This document shows positions 35,578 through 45,548 of a DNA stretch of 64,000 nt, in pieces. The notes beneath the pieces were generated by a model. That model ran no database searches. It saw only the letters and a list, made by a program, of their open reading frames with translations, and was not told the DNA's origin. Source of the stretch: Dasania sp. GY-MA-18 (GTDB lineage: Bacteria; Pseudomonadota; Gammaproteobacteria; Pseudomonadales; Dasaniaceae); contig NZ_JANHAP010000010.1 of assembly GCF_024734385.1 (NCBI RefSeq), forward strand, positions 62,001 through 126,000, written 5' to 3'. A program made the position numbers and the translations under genes. Positions within the stretch are counted from its first letter, which is position 1; every line of letters starts with the position of its first letter.

Positions 35578-38043
35578 CTAGGAAGCACTCTGTGATTTCA
35601 TTTCGCGCAGGTTACCTATGACCGACTCCAGCGCTCTATCAAACAGCAGGCCATCATCCAATAACGAAACATCACCTTCGTCTACCGCCTGCCCCAGGGA
35701 TGCTCTAGTATGCTCGGCGACTTTGATACCGGCCCGGTTAACAAAAATGTATTTGCCTGTGCCGCGAATAATGGCCGCTAAACGACAACGCAGTTTAGAG
35801 CCATCGTCCTGCAACATTTCCAGCCAGCTGCCTACCGCTAATTGGTCGACGCGGTGGTTGCTAGGCGCTTGCTCGGGGCTGATGGCCGGCAGAGGCTGGG
35901 AGCTGTCACTGTCTTCGCCAAAGCCTTCTAGCTCGTCCAACTCCTCTAGCTCAGCCAATAGCTCATCGGCGCTGGCGTTAGCGGCGGGTTGTTTTCGGCC
36001 TTCTAACAGTTGATCTAGCGTTTGCTCGCCAGCGGCTTGAGCAAGCTCTTCTTTAGGTGGCTGTGGGCTGGCCTGTGCTGCAACCGGCTCAAGCGCTGCA
36101 GGCTGCGCGGGCTGTTGGTTTTGTGGTTGCGCTGCTGTGCTATCTATTTTGGCCTCAGGTTTGGCCTCAGGTGCAGGTTCATTAGTAGCACTAATGAGCT
36201 GCTCATCATGTTGTTCCAAGGGCTCCGATAAGGTGGGTATAGTTTGCGCTGCAGCCGCCAAGGGCTGCTTTAATTGCGCTAGGTGTATGTTTTCTAACTC
36301 ATCAAATAGCCGGTTCATCTCGAAGGGGTTGAAGGCAACCTGGGTTAGACCTTTACGCAGGGCGTTTAATAAGCTGGGGATTAGCTGTAGTAAGCGCTTA
36401 CGGTCGGCACCTGTATCCATGGGTGACACGCTCCACAGCAAGTCATCTACCACTTGTACGGCCTCGGTCCAGTCGTGGCTAGCCTGGCCTTCTTTTAAGT
36501 TGATAAGAAACAGCACATTGCTCCAAGCGTCTTGCAATAAGCTCATAACAGCTGGCGGTAAGTCTACGCCTTGCAGTTTTTCTTGCAGCAACTGCTTAAC
36601 CGCAGCGCGCGCTAACTCTGATTTCGCCTTGCCATCTTCGGCATCGAGGGTACGCTGCTCTATCAAGCTTGCGCGGCGACGCTCTAGCTCTAAAAAGGCA
36701 TTAAAGTCACTGAGTATGTCATCAAATAATTCGGCGTTGTTGTCGTAGTCCTCTAACAATTGATCGACAATGGCGCCAATTTTTTTATACAACGGGTCGC
36801 GATCTAATTGCTGCGGCTCTTCCCAGCCCAATGCGGCAGTGGCCATGGCATTAAGCAGCTTTCTGGCGGGGTGGCCACCGCGACTGAAAAAGCTTTTATC
36901 TTGCATGGCTATACGCACTATGGGTATTTGCATGCGCGAGAGCTGAGTTTTAATAGGGGCGGCGAGGTTGCGGTCCTCTAACACAAATTGAAATAACATA
37001 GACACCAGATTGATGGTGTCATCATCCACCTGCCCTATGCTTAAAGCCTGGCCCGGCATGCGCTCCATGCACAAGCTGTTTAAGGCTTGCTGTATATCTA
37101 ACTGTGCGGCAGAGTTCTCGGCGCTTTGCGCGGCCTGCTGCTGCACTAACTGTAATAAAGCCATCAGGCTGTCGCGTGGAATTTGTGGGGCATCACCGGC
37201 CGCCTGCAAACCCACCGCTTGCTGGCTGGCGCTAGCATGAGGGGCAGCCTTGAGCAGTGCCTGTAAATTAGCAAATACTGCACTTGCGCTGTCTTGCGGC
37301 GTAGCGCCTTTACTTGCCCCGCTCACCAAATTAGCGGCATTAGCATCGGCCAATACGCCCGAACTGGCCAAATGTGCATTGCAGGCGCTATAAACAGAAC
37401 CCAAGCCCGCAATGACATAGCGATCAAATAATTTAAATAGCACTAGCTTGGTATTGATATCGGTATCTAAACTTTCGCAAGCGGCCATAAAAGCTTTACA
37501 AATAACAGCGGGGCCTAGCGGATTGCTTGCTGCGGTAAGGGTAGGCTGCTCGCCTAATAAGGCATTGAGGCGCGCCATAATTAAGGCTAAGGGCTCGACA
37601 AAGTTTTTTTCGGCCTTACTGACTAGCGAGCTGCTGGCCATTAGCTCTTCTAGTTGGTCGTGCTCTACCAAGCTCAACTCAGAAGCAGGCACCTCTTCTT
37701 GGTCAGCGGCCGATGAGTTGCCACTAACAGCTGCAAAAAAAGCTTCATCTATTGTTTTTAAAAACAGCAGCTCCATGCCGCGGCGCTTGAGCCTAACTTC
37801 ACGCATGGACTCAAAGTACATATTTTGAGCGGCATTGCTGTCGGCCTTGTCGGCCATTTCAAAGAGAGCATCGTCAACATGATCAAACAGGGCCTGCAGT
37901 AAAGGCATACAGCTTTGCTGGGCACGCTCTTTAATATCCACAAATACCGCGGGCAAGCGCGCCTGCATATAGGCGCTGTCTATGGCCACGATCTTTGCCT
38001 GGTTCTTAGTCTGATTTTTTGATGTAAAGCCGAAATCAGCCAT
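35578..38043 (-). CDS. DUF1631 protein
   Basis: About 821 residues from the ATG at 38043, where GAGGAG lies just upstream; an ATG 11 codons earlier lacks a site. DUF1631 proteins are large, mostly helical and of unknown function; older annotations call them thymidine phosphorylase without good support. Seen: QNMYFESMREVRLKRRGMELLFLK near the N-terminus, SRMQIPIVRIAMQDKSFFSRGGHPARKLLNAMA, which is the most conserved part, a long Ala/Gln/Pro-rich linker, and a C-terminal PilZ-like part with VGSWLEMLQDDGSKLRCRLAAI and YIFVNRAGIKV. The end could bind cyclic di-GMP, but the RxxxR motif is not evident. Alone between ampD and a divergent protease. Confidence 0.88.
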   Translation of the reverse strand: MADFGFTSKNQTKNQAKIVAIDSAYMQARLPAVFVDIKERAQQSCMPLLQALFDHVDDALFEMADKADSNAAQNMYFESMREVRLKRRGMELLFLKTIDEAFFAAVSGNSSAADQEEVPASELSLVEHDQLEELMASSSLVSKAEKNFVEPLALIMARLNALLGEQPTLTAASNPLGPAVICKAFMAACESLDTDINTKLVLFKLFDRYVIAGLGSVYSACNAHLASSGVLADANAANLVSGASKGATPQDSASAVFANLQALLKAAPHASASQQAVGLQAAGDAPQIPRDSLMALLQLVQQQAAQSAENSAAQLDIQQALNSLCMERMPGQALSIGQVDDDTINLVSMLFQFVLEDRNLAAPIKTQLSRMQIPIVRIAMQDKSFFSRGGHPARKLLNAMATAALGWEEPQQLDRDPLYKKIGAIVDQLLEDYDNNAELFDDILSDFNAFLELERRRASLIEQRTLDAEDGKAKSELARAAVKQLLQEKLQGVDLPPAVMSLLQDAWSNVLFLINLKEGQASHDWTEAVQVVDDLLWSVSPMDTGADRKRLLQLIPSLLNALRKGLTQVAFNPFEMNRLFDELENIHLAQLKQPLAAAAQTIPTLSEPLEQHDEQLISATNEPAPEAKPEAKIDSTAAQPQNQQPAQPAALEPVAAQASPQPPKEELAQAAGEQTLDQLLEGRKQPAANASADELLAELEELDELEGFGEDSDSSQPLPAISPEQAPSNHRVDQLAVGSWLEMLQDDGSKLRCRLAAIIRGTGKYIFVNRAGIKVAEHTRASLGQAVDEGDVSLLDDGLLFDRALESVIGNLREMKSQSAS

Positions 38044-38301
38044 TACTCTCCTCGCTATCCCCGCGCTCCGGTTCAAACTTAATCACTGCTGATAGTATTT
38101 CGCGGTGATGCACTAGCGCAAAGCTAAAAAATTTATCTTGTCTTGATAGTATAAGATTTACTCCCCAGCAACCCGCCTCTTTGCGCCATATCGAGAACCT
38201 GGTCACAGATACTCCCCATACCGTTATAAACCCTAGTACAATTAGTTATTAAAGCATAATCAGGCGCCCGTACTCGTTATGAATCAACTATTTAGAGAGT
38301 C

Positions 38302-38814
38302 ATGAATCAACCACCGCAGCAACGTAAACTAGGCACAGGCATGTATATCATGGCTTGGGTAATGATGATCGCGCTATTAGGCACGGGCTTTCAGCAGTGG
38401 TATGAGGATGAATTCAACCCCAACCAACAACCTCAAAGCCAACAAACACAAGGGCTTAGGGAGGTAGTGCTACACCCCAATCGCCAACACCATTACATTG
38501 TCAGCGGCACTATCAATCAGCAGGCAGTGGTGTTTTTATTAGATACCGGTGCCACTCATGTGGCCGTGCCAAGCCGGCTGGCTCAGCGCCTGCAATTAAA
38601 GCGCGGGCTAGCGCAGCAAGTAAACACCGCCAATGGTACGGCCACCGCTTACAGCACTGAGATTAAACATCTAAGCTTTGGTAACATCAGCCTGCACAAT
38701 GTTAAAGCCAGCATCAACCCCGGCATGAACGGCGAGGTGGTTTTGCTAGGTATGAGCGCCCTCAAACAATTAGAATTTACTCAAAAAGGTGAATTGCTAA
38801 TACTGCGGCAATAA
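38302..38814 (+). CDS. Membrane-anchored retropepsin-like aspartic protease (TIGR02281 type)
   Basis: 170 residues. One N-terminal membrane helix (YIMAWVMMIALLGTGFQQW), a Gln-rich linker, and a single aspartic protease domain: VFLLDTGATHVAVPSRLAQRL (catalytic Asp81), NTANGTATAYSTEIKHLSFGNISLHNVKASI and VVLLGMSALKQLE. Clan AA proteases of this class work as dimers, and the catalytic part is probably in the periplasm. The substrate is not known. It starts 51 bases before nadC and could share its transcript. Confidence 0.88.
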   Translation: MNQPPQQRKLGTGMYIMAWVMMIALLGTGFQQWYEDEFNPNQQPQSQQTQGLREVVLHPNRQHHYIVSGTINQQAVVFLLDTGATHVAVPSRLAQRLQLKRGLAQQVNTANGTATAYSTEIKHLSFGNISLHNVKASINPGMNGEVVLLGMSALKQLEFTQKGELLILRQ

Positions 38815-38855
38815 TACTAAGCTGCTAGAATAGCCAATCTTTAGACTAACGATAA

Positions 38856-39704
<849 letters not shown>

Positions 39705-39809
39705 GTACATCATAACATAGCAGTCCTCGCTACCCCTCTCATCATCTCCTTTATCATGTTTATTTTATAAACCACAACATTTTCTGCATTAACCCAACAA
39801 CGGGCTCAA

Positions 39810-39843
39810 ACAGCATTAAACCAACCCAAGAGCTTAATGCTGT
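39810..39843. terminator. Inverted repeat between nadC and the pilin accessory gene
   Basis: ACAGCATTAA and TTAATGCTGT form a perfect 10-bp stem with a 14-base loop. It sits between convergent genes; no T-run, so terminator function is a guess. Confidence 0.4.
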
Positions 39844-39907
39844 AATCAAAAAACTACCAATGAGGGATAAACATAGATAGTATCACTCAAGGCAACAATT
39901 TAGGCCT

Positions 39908-40684
39908 TTAATAGTGCCAAGGCTTCAGCTTAACAACTTCTTCAACCTCTGCAGTCTGATTATTAATCACCACAACAAGGTCTAACACCTCAGACTCTAA
40001 AGGAATAAAACCATAAAATGATGGCTCTAAAGAGTAACGACTTAGCAACTCTATAAGCATCGGATCAGCCTGCGAGTTAAACTCTTTTAAGCGCGCTAGG
40101 GGATATATTTTTTCTCTAATTCTTGGCTTGGCGGTTTCGTAAGGCTGGTAATATTGCGGAGTTTGCGCCAAATCACGCCCCTCACCCAAAGCCTTAAACA
40201 GCATATCTTGACGCTCTTGAGCTGAATCTGGTGCCATTGCTGCTATCCATTTCGGTCCCCATAAAGGCACCGATTGATACTCCCGATATGTCGCCTGTAA
40301 TAAATCCTCTCGAGTTAAATCATTAGCATATACCAGCTCAAACCTATCAACAGCAAACACTACATATACAGGCCGAGCTATAAAAACCGTATAAATCCCA
40401 CCTACCAGAGCAGTCAATTGAAACAAAAATATTATTAATAAATCCCTAGCTAACTCTTGCTTAGCCTTATTAAACACAACCAATGTAAGCAGAGGACCTA
40501 AACATATATCTACCAATAACAGCAATAGAAATATATCTGTCACTCCTGCAGCTGCGGCCAACTCACCAGGATACCAAACTCCGAAAACAACCAGCACCAC
40601 TATAAATGCTATTACAGCACAATAAACTAAATGAATTAGCGAAGCGTGTAGGCGATTTTTTGCCGATAAAACCGTAAGCATCAT
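39908..40684 (-). CDS. TfpX/TfpZ-type type IV pilin accessory protein
   Basis: 258 residues. Several membrane helices in the first 110 residues (ASLIHLVYCAVIAFIVVLVVF; IFLLLLLVDICLGPLLTLVVFN; IIFLFQLTALVGGIYTVFIARP) followed by VYVVFAVDRFELVYANDL and a soluble end. This is the FimB/TfpX/TfpZ family, encoded directly downstream of pilA in some Pseudomonas, Acinetobacter and Moraxella pilin alleles and needed for full pilin output; the mechanism is unclear. The gene reads more A+T rich by eye than its neighbours. It follows pilA by 126 bases across a terminator. Confidence 0.88.
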   Translation of the reverse strand: MMLTVLSAKNRLHASLIHLVYCAVIAFIVVLVVFGVWYPGELAAAAGVTDIFLLLLLVDICLGPLLTLVVFNKAKQELARDLLIIFLFQLTALVGGIYTVFIARPVYVVFAVDRFELVYANDLTREDLLQATYREYQSVPLWGPKWIAAMAPDSAQERQDMLFKALGEGRDLAQTPQYYQPYETAKPRIREKIYPLARLKEFNSQADPMLIELLSRYSLEPSFYGFIPLESEVLDLVVVINNQTAEVEEVVKLKPWHY

Positions 40685-40762
40685 TAAAACTCTTAAGCTA
40701 TCTTCCTAAAAAACTAACCGAAACAACCCCAAGAACAACATCTCTTAAAAAACAAACATAAA

Positions 40763-40794
40763 AAAAGCAGCACTGATTAATCAGCACTGCTTTT
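40763..40794 (-). terminator. Terminator after pilA
   Basis: AAAAGCAG(CA)CTGA and TCAG(CA)CTGCTTTT pair with one internal 2x2 mismatch; T-run on the minus strand, 17 bases after the pilA stop. It probably limits read-through into the accessory gene. Confidence 0.7.
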
Positions 40795-40810
40795 AAAAAG
40801 GTTTCGCTTA

Positions 40811-41398
40811 TTATGATCTACAAGCTGCTGGCGCATATTTAGCCAACAGAGTCGCTGCTGCTGGAGCAGCAATAGCACCTGCAGCACCTCTACCCGCAGC
40901 AAAACAATTCCAAATAATTGGACCTGTTGGAGGCGTACCAGCAACTAATGGAGCATTATTAGCCGAAGGAATTAAAACCAAAGTGTTACGCGCAGGTACA
41001 TCCACACGACTTGTATAAGCAATATCGATCTGACCTGTCGCCGTAGTTACTGCAAGAGATATTACACTTGGTGAACCAACACCAGTACCGGCAGCATCAC
41101 CTACAACGCTAGTACAAACACCTGCAGCACTACATAATTGGGCTGCACCTGTAGCTGCAACGTTCAGACCGGCATTGCGCATACCTGCAGCCAAACCACC
41201 ATTAGCGTCAGGAGTTGCATTTGAAGCATTGTCGCCAATTATTAACTTAATCTCAGAAGCCATCGCTAAACCTTCTGTAACACGTCCACGAATTGTGTAA
41301 TCTTGATAAGCTGGCAAAGCTGTAGCCGCCAAAATACCCACTATCGCCACCACGATCATTAATTCAATTAAGGTAAAACCCTTTTGTACTTTTTTCAT
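40811..41398 (-). CDS. pilA: Type IV major pilin
   Basis: 195 residues, slightly longer than the usual 145-170. Class III leader MKKVQKG, cleaved after Gly7 by PilD, then [31 protein letters not shown] with Glu5 of the mature form. The rest is Ala/Gly-rich with a C-terminal disulfide loop candidate between Cys in IIWNCFAAG and Cys in APAACRS, plus a second pair in LCSAAGVCT. It builds the pilus for twitching, DNA uptake or attachment. AGGAG lies 9 bases before the start. Divergent from pilB. Confidence 0.95.
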   Translation of the reverse strand: MKKVQKGFTLIELMIVVAIVGILAATALPAYQDYTIRGRVTEGLAMASEIKLIIGDNASNATPDANGGLAAGMRNAGLNVAATGAAQLCSAAGVCTSVVGDAAGTGVGSPSVISLAVTTATGQIDIAYTSRVDVPARNTLVLIPSANNAPLVAGTPPTGPIIWNCFAAGRGAAGAIAAPAAATLLAKYAPAACRS

Positions 41399-41489
41399 TG
41401 TGTTTCTCCTAAGGTAACATTTACTTTATTGAGGTCGTCTGACCCCATTAAAATTTTGCCAGTGCCTTTCATCACTTGGGTGTTTACAT

Positions 41490-41507
41490 ATCAACTTGTA
41501 TGCCAAC
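41490..41507 (-). promoter_or_regulatory. Putative sigma-54 promoter of pilA
   Basis: On the minus strand TTGGCATACAAGTTGAT: -24 TGGCAT, five bases, -12 TTGA. The spacing is right; GA replaces the preferred GC at -12. About 90 bases before pilA, whose promoter is PilR/RpoN dependent in Pseudomonas. The rest of the 316-base pilA-pilB gap shows nothing more I can name. Confidence 0.45.
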
Positions 41508-41714
41508 TTCTCTACACCCTTAGTTTCAAAACTAAAAACTAGTTGAAAAATAAGGGATTACAAGCAAAAACTGGAATTTTGTTTAAATTATAGTAGCCTT
41601 ACCAACATGCAGCCTTTTATAGGTATAAGTCTCCATGAAACGCACTTTATGACATATTTTGTCAGTAAATATTAATAATTAGAGCCTAACCACCTTATTA
41701 CGTAGACACTAGAC

Positions 41715-43436
41715 ATGAATACTGAAGCCCCTATTGCACTCAATGGTTTAGCCCGACGCTTAGTAAGAGATGGCAGTCTGAGTGAAGAAATAGCCCAAAA
41801 GGCCCAACAAGAGGCCAGCAAAGACAAAAAGCACTTTGTCAGCCATTTGGTCACCAACAATTATCTAGACAGTGCCACCATAGCCGAGGCCGCTGCCGAT
41901 GAATTTGGCGCCCCCCTGTTTGACCTCTCAGCCTTTAATAAAGAGGTCATCCCCAAAGAGTTGATCGATATTAAACTGGTGCAAAAACACCACTCCCTGC
42001 CTTTGTTCCGCCGCGGTAACCGCTTGTTTATTGCTGTATCTGACCCCACCAACCTGCGCGCCCTGGATGAAATCAAGTTTCACACAGGCATCAACACTGA
42101 TGCCGTACTGGTTAATGAAGAGCTGCTCGCGCAAGCGCTGATAGATTTTATCGAGGCCAATGATGAACCTCTGGGCGGACTGGGTGACTTAGAAGACGCT
42201 GGCCTAGAAGATCTGGACATTGAAGCGGTAGATGAAGAAGGCGGAAAAGATGATAAAGGTGCAGACGGTGCCGACGAGACCCCCATCGTACGCTTTGTTA
42301 ACAAGGTATTAATAGACGCCATCAAAACCGGCGCCTCCGACATACATTTTGAACCCTATGAAAAAAGCTATCGGGTGCGCTTTAGGACAGACGGCATCCT
42401 GCACGAAGTAGCCCGCCCGCCTATGTCACTGGCGGGCAGGTTATCTTCACGCCTTAAGGTGATGTCGCAGATGGATATTTCTGAGCGCCGCCTGCCTCAG
42501 GACGGCCGCATTAAGATGAAGCTTTCCAAAAAGCGCGCCATAGACTTCCGGGTTAATACTCTGCCCTGCCTGTTTGGCGAGAAGGTGGTGCTGCGTATTT
42601 TAGATCCCAGCAGTGCACAGATGGGCATAGACGCCCTAGGCTACGAGCCCGAGCAAAAAGACATGTATATGCAGGCGCTACTACAACCACAGGGCATGAT
42701 CCTAGTAACCGGGCCTACCGGTAGTGGTAAAACCGTATCGCTATACACCGGCCTTAATATACTCAATGAGCCCGAGCGCAATATCTCTACCGCCGAAGAC
42801 CCAGTGGAAATCAACCTAGAGGGGATTAACCAGTGCCATGTTAACCCCAAGGTGGGGCTGACCTTTGCCGAGGCTTTGCGCTCTTTTCTACGCCAAGACC
42901 CGGATATTATTATGGTGGGGGAGATACGCGATTTGGAAACCGCCGAGATCTCCATCAAGGCCGCGCAAACCGGCCATATGGTTATGTCTACCCTGCACAC
43001 CAATAGCGCAGCCGAAACCATTACCCGCTTGATGAACATGGGGGTTCCAGCCTTTAATATCGCCACTTCGGTTAATTTAATCATTGCGCAACGGCTAGGG
43101 CGGCGTTTATGCTCTCACTGCGCAGAACCTGCCGACATCCCTAAAGAAGTATTATTAGAAGAAGGCTTTTTAGAAAGTGATTTGGAAGATCTAAATCTAA
43201 TGAAGGCTGTAGGCTGCGATAAATGCGCCAATGGCTATAAAGGCCGTGTGGGGATTTATGAAGTCGTTCGCATTACTCCTGCCCTGTCTCAGATTATCAT
43301 GGACGGCGGCAACTCTATCGACATAGATAAAATTGCCAGGCAAGAAGGCTTTAATGATTTACGGCGTTCCGCCTTATTAAAGGCCGCCCAAGGTTTAACC
43401 AGCTTAGAAGAAGTTAACCGCGTTACCAAGGATTAA
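41715..43436 (+). CDS. pilB: Type IV pilus assembly ATPase PilB
   Basis: 573 residues. Cytoplasmic hexameric motor that drives pilus extension. An N-terminal MshEN-like domain (about 10-150), an acidic linker, ASDIHFEPYEKSYRVRFRTDGILHEV, Walker A GPTGSGKT near 335, Asp box, Walker B DPDIIMVGEIRD and HTNSAAETI, then the zinc tetracysteine (CSHC and CDKC). First gene of pilBCD. Confidence 0.97.
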   Translation: MNTEAPIALNGLARRLVRDGSLSEEIAQKAQQEASKDKKHFVSHLVTNNYLDSATIAEAAADEFGAPLFDLSAFNKEVIPKELIDIKLVQKHHSLPLFRRGNRLFIAVSDPTNLRALDEIKFHTGINTDAVLVNEELLAQALIDFIEANDEPLGGLGDLEDAGLEDLDIEAVDEEGGKDDKGADGADETPIVRFVNKVLIDAIKTGASDIHFEPYEKSYRVRFRTDGILHEVARPPMSLAGRLSSRLKVMSQMDISERRLPQDGRIKMKLSKKRAIDFRVNTLPCLFGEKVVLRILDPSSAQMGIDALGYEPEQKDMYMQALLQPQGMILVTGPTGSGKTVSLYTGLNILNEPERNISTAEDPVEINLEGINQCHVNPKVGLTFAEALRSFLRQDPDIIMVGEIRDLETAEISIKAAQTGHMVMSTLHTNSAAETITRLMNMGVPAFNIATSVNLIIAQRLGRRLCSHCAEPADIPKEVLLEEGFLESDLEDLNLMKAVGCDKCANGYKGRVGIYEVVRITPALSQIIMDGGNSIDIDKIARQEGFNDLRRSALLKAAQGLTSLEEVNRVTKD

Positions 43437-43439
43437 TCG

Positions 43440-44657
43440 ATGGCTACCACAATAAAAACAAGCACCTTTACCTATAAAGGCACGGATAAACAAGGCAAAG
43501 AGGTTAAGGGCGAAATACAGGGTTCTAACCAGACCATGGTAAAAGCTCAGCTGCGCAAGCAAGGAGTGATTGCCAAGTCGGTAAGAAAGAAAGCAAACCC
43601 CATACTTATCGGGGGCGGAAAAAAAATCAAACCCGCTGACGTTGCTATTTTCACTCGCCAGCTAGCTACCATGATGAAGGCTGGTGTCCCGTTAGTACAG
43701 AGCTTCGACATAGTAGCCGAAGGCCTAGACAACCCTTCTATGCGTGACTTAGTGATGGAAATCAAGAATGATGTCGCCTCAGGATCTGGCTTTGCCCCCT
43801 CTATAGCCAAGCACCCTAAGTATTTTGATGACTTGTTTTGCAGCTTAATCGCATCAGGCGAACAGTCCGGTACGCTAGAGACCATGCTGGACAGGGTAGC
43901 CACCTACAAGGAAAAATCCGAGGCTTTAAAGGCAAAAATCAAAAAAGCCATGACCTACCCCATCGCCATTTTAGTGATAGCACTAGTCGTTACGGCATTA
44001 TTATTAATCAAAGTCATCCCGCAATTTGCAGAGTCCTTCACTAGCTTCGGCGCAGATTTACCTGCGTTTACAAAAATGGTTATGGGCCTCTCTGACTTTG
44101 TAATCGAATGGTGGTTGATAATACTAGTAGGCATCATAGGCTCAGTCTTCACACTAAAAGAATCTATAAAACGCTCTGAAACAGTATCACTAGCTGCAGA
44201 CAAAATCATTTTAAAAGTCCCCATCGTTGGCGATATTATTTATAACTCTATCATCGCCCGCTTTGCTAGAACTCTATCAACCACTTTTGCAGCAGGCGTG
44301 CCCTTGGTAGACGCCCTGCAAGCAGTGGCCGGCACCGCTGGTAACGTCATCTACAAAGATGCCATTATCAAAATTAAAGATGATGTCACCACTGGCACCC
44401 AGCTCAACCAATCCATACGGGCCTCAGGCCTATTTCCCAGTATGGTGCTACAAATGGTGGCTATAGGTGAAGAATCGGGCGCCCTGGACAGCATGCTAGA
44501 GAAAGTCGCCATACATTTCGAAGACGTGGTAGATAATATGGTCGACAATATGACCGCGCTACTAGAACCCATTATCATGGCGGTTCTGGGCGTATTAATT
44601 GGCGGCTTAATGATAGCTATGTACCTCCCCATCTTTATGCTGGGGTCTGCCATATAA
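43440..44657 (+). CDS. pilC: Type IV pilus inner-membrane platform protein PilC
   Basis: 405 residues. Two GspF domains, each FTRQLATMMKAGVPLVQ and FARTLSTTFAAGVPLVDAL, with three membrane segments (YPIAILVIALVVTALLLIKVIPQF; WWLIILVGIIGSVF; PIIMAVLGVLIGGLMIAMYLPIF). It couples PilB to the pilin. It starts 3 bases after pilB. Confidence 0.97.
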   Translation: MATTIKTSTFTYKGTDKQGKEVKGEIQGSNQTMVKAQLRKQGVIAKSVRKKANPILIGGGKKIKPADVAIFTRQLATMMKAGVPLVQSFDIVAEGLDNPSMRDLVMEIKNDVASGSGFAPSIAKHPKYFDDLFCSLIASGEQSGTLETMLDRVATYKEKSEALKAKIKKAMTYPIAILVIALVVTALLLIKVIPQFAESFTSFGADLPAFTKMVMGLSDFVIEWWLIILVGIIGSVFTLKESIKRSETVSLAADKIILKVPIVGDIIYNSIIARFARTLSTTFAAGVPLVDALQAVAGTAGNVIYKDAIIKIKDDVTTGTQLNQSIRASGLFPSMVLQMVAIGEESGALDSMLEKVAIHFEDVVDNMVDNMTALLEPIIMAVLGVLIGGLMIAMYLPIFMLGSAI

Positions 44658-44659
44658 CC

Positions 44660-45544
44660 ATGCAAACACTTATCGATTTATACCCCCTCTACCCCGCTTT
44701 ATTTCTCAGCGGGGTAATTATTTTAGGGCTGCTGGTAGGCAGTTTTCTCAACGTCGTGATATACCGCCTGCCGGTGATGATGGAAAAGGAGTGGAAGTCA
44801 GAATGCCGTTTTATTCTTGAACTGGATGAAGAATGCGACGATGACCAAAATGAAAAGTTTAACCTCGCCTTTCCCCACTCCCACTGCCCTAAGTGCAAAC
44901 AGGATATTAAACCCTGGCAAAATATTCCGGTTGTTAGCTACTTACTATTGAAAGGGAAATGCGCCAACTGCCAAACCCCCATATCAGCTCGCTACCCAAT
45001 CATAGAAGCTGTGTGCGGCATTTTATCGGGGGTGATAGTTTGGCAGCTGGGCATGGGCTACGAAGCACTGGCTGCCCTATTGTTAACCTGGGCCTTAATC
45101 GCCCTCACCATGATAGATGCCGATACTCAGCTACTCCCCGATCAAATCACCCTGCCTTTATTATGGCTGGGGCTAATCTGCAACGCCTTTGGCCTGTATA
45201 CCAACTTAGAAAATGCACTCTGGGGAGCCGTATTCGGCTACCTAAGCCTATGGTCGGTATACTGGGCCTTTAAGTTATTAACCGGTAAGGAAGGCATGGG
45301 CTTTGGTGATTTTAAATTACTTGCGGCCTTAGGCGCTTGGATGGGCTGGCAGAGCCTGCCTATAATTATCCTGCTTTCTTCTTTGGTTGGCGCAGTCATA
45401 GGCATTAGCTTAATGCTGATTAACAATAAGGGCCGCGACACCGCCATACCCTTTGGCCCTTATTTAGCCATAGCAGGCTGGATAGCGTTTTTATGGGGCG
45501 ATAATATCACCCGTAGCTATCTGCAGTTTGCGGGCCTCTCATAA
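44660..45544 (+). CDS. pilD: Prepilin leader peptidase/N-methyltransferase PilD
   Basis: 294 residues. Cleaves and N-methylates prepilins in the inner membrane. Seen: GSFLNVVIYRLPVMME, the cytoplasmic zinc site with CPKC and CANC, the first aspartate in MIDADTQLLPDQITLPL and the second in GMGFGDFKLLAALGAWMGW (GxGD). Starts 2 bases after pilC; downstream coaE starts 4 bases after its stop. Confidence 0.97.
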   Translation: MQTLIDLYPLYPALFLSGVIILGLLVGSFLNVVIYRLPVMMEKEWKSECRFILELDEECDDDQNEKFNLAFPHSHCPKCKQDIKPWQNIPVVSYLLLKGKCANCQTPISARYPIIEAVCGILSGVIVWQLGMGYEALAALLLTWALIALTMIDADTQLLPDQITLPLLWLGLICNAFGLYTNLENALWGAVFGYLSLWSVYWAFKLLTGKEGMGFGDFKLLAALGAWMGWQSLPIIILLSSLVGAVIGISLMLINNKGRDTAIPFGPYLAIAGWIAFLWGDNITRSYLQFAGLS

Positions 45545-45548
45545 GGTC

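Noticed and set aside
36137-36748. A 203-codon plus-strand frame inside the DUF1631 gene
   Set aside because: Shadow of the real gene, rich in Ser, Cys and Leu, no start signal.
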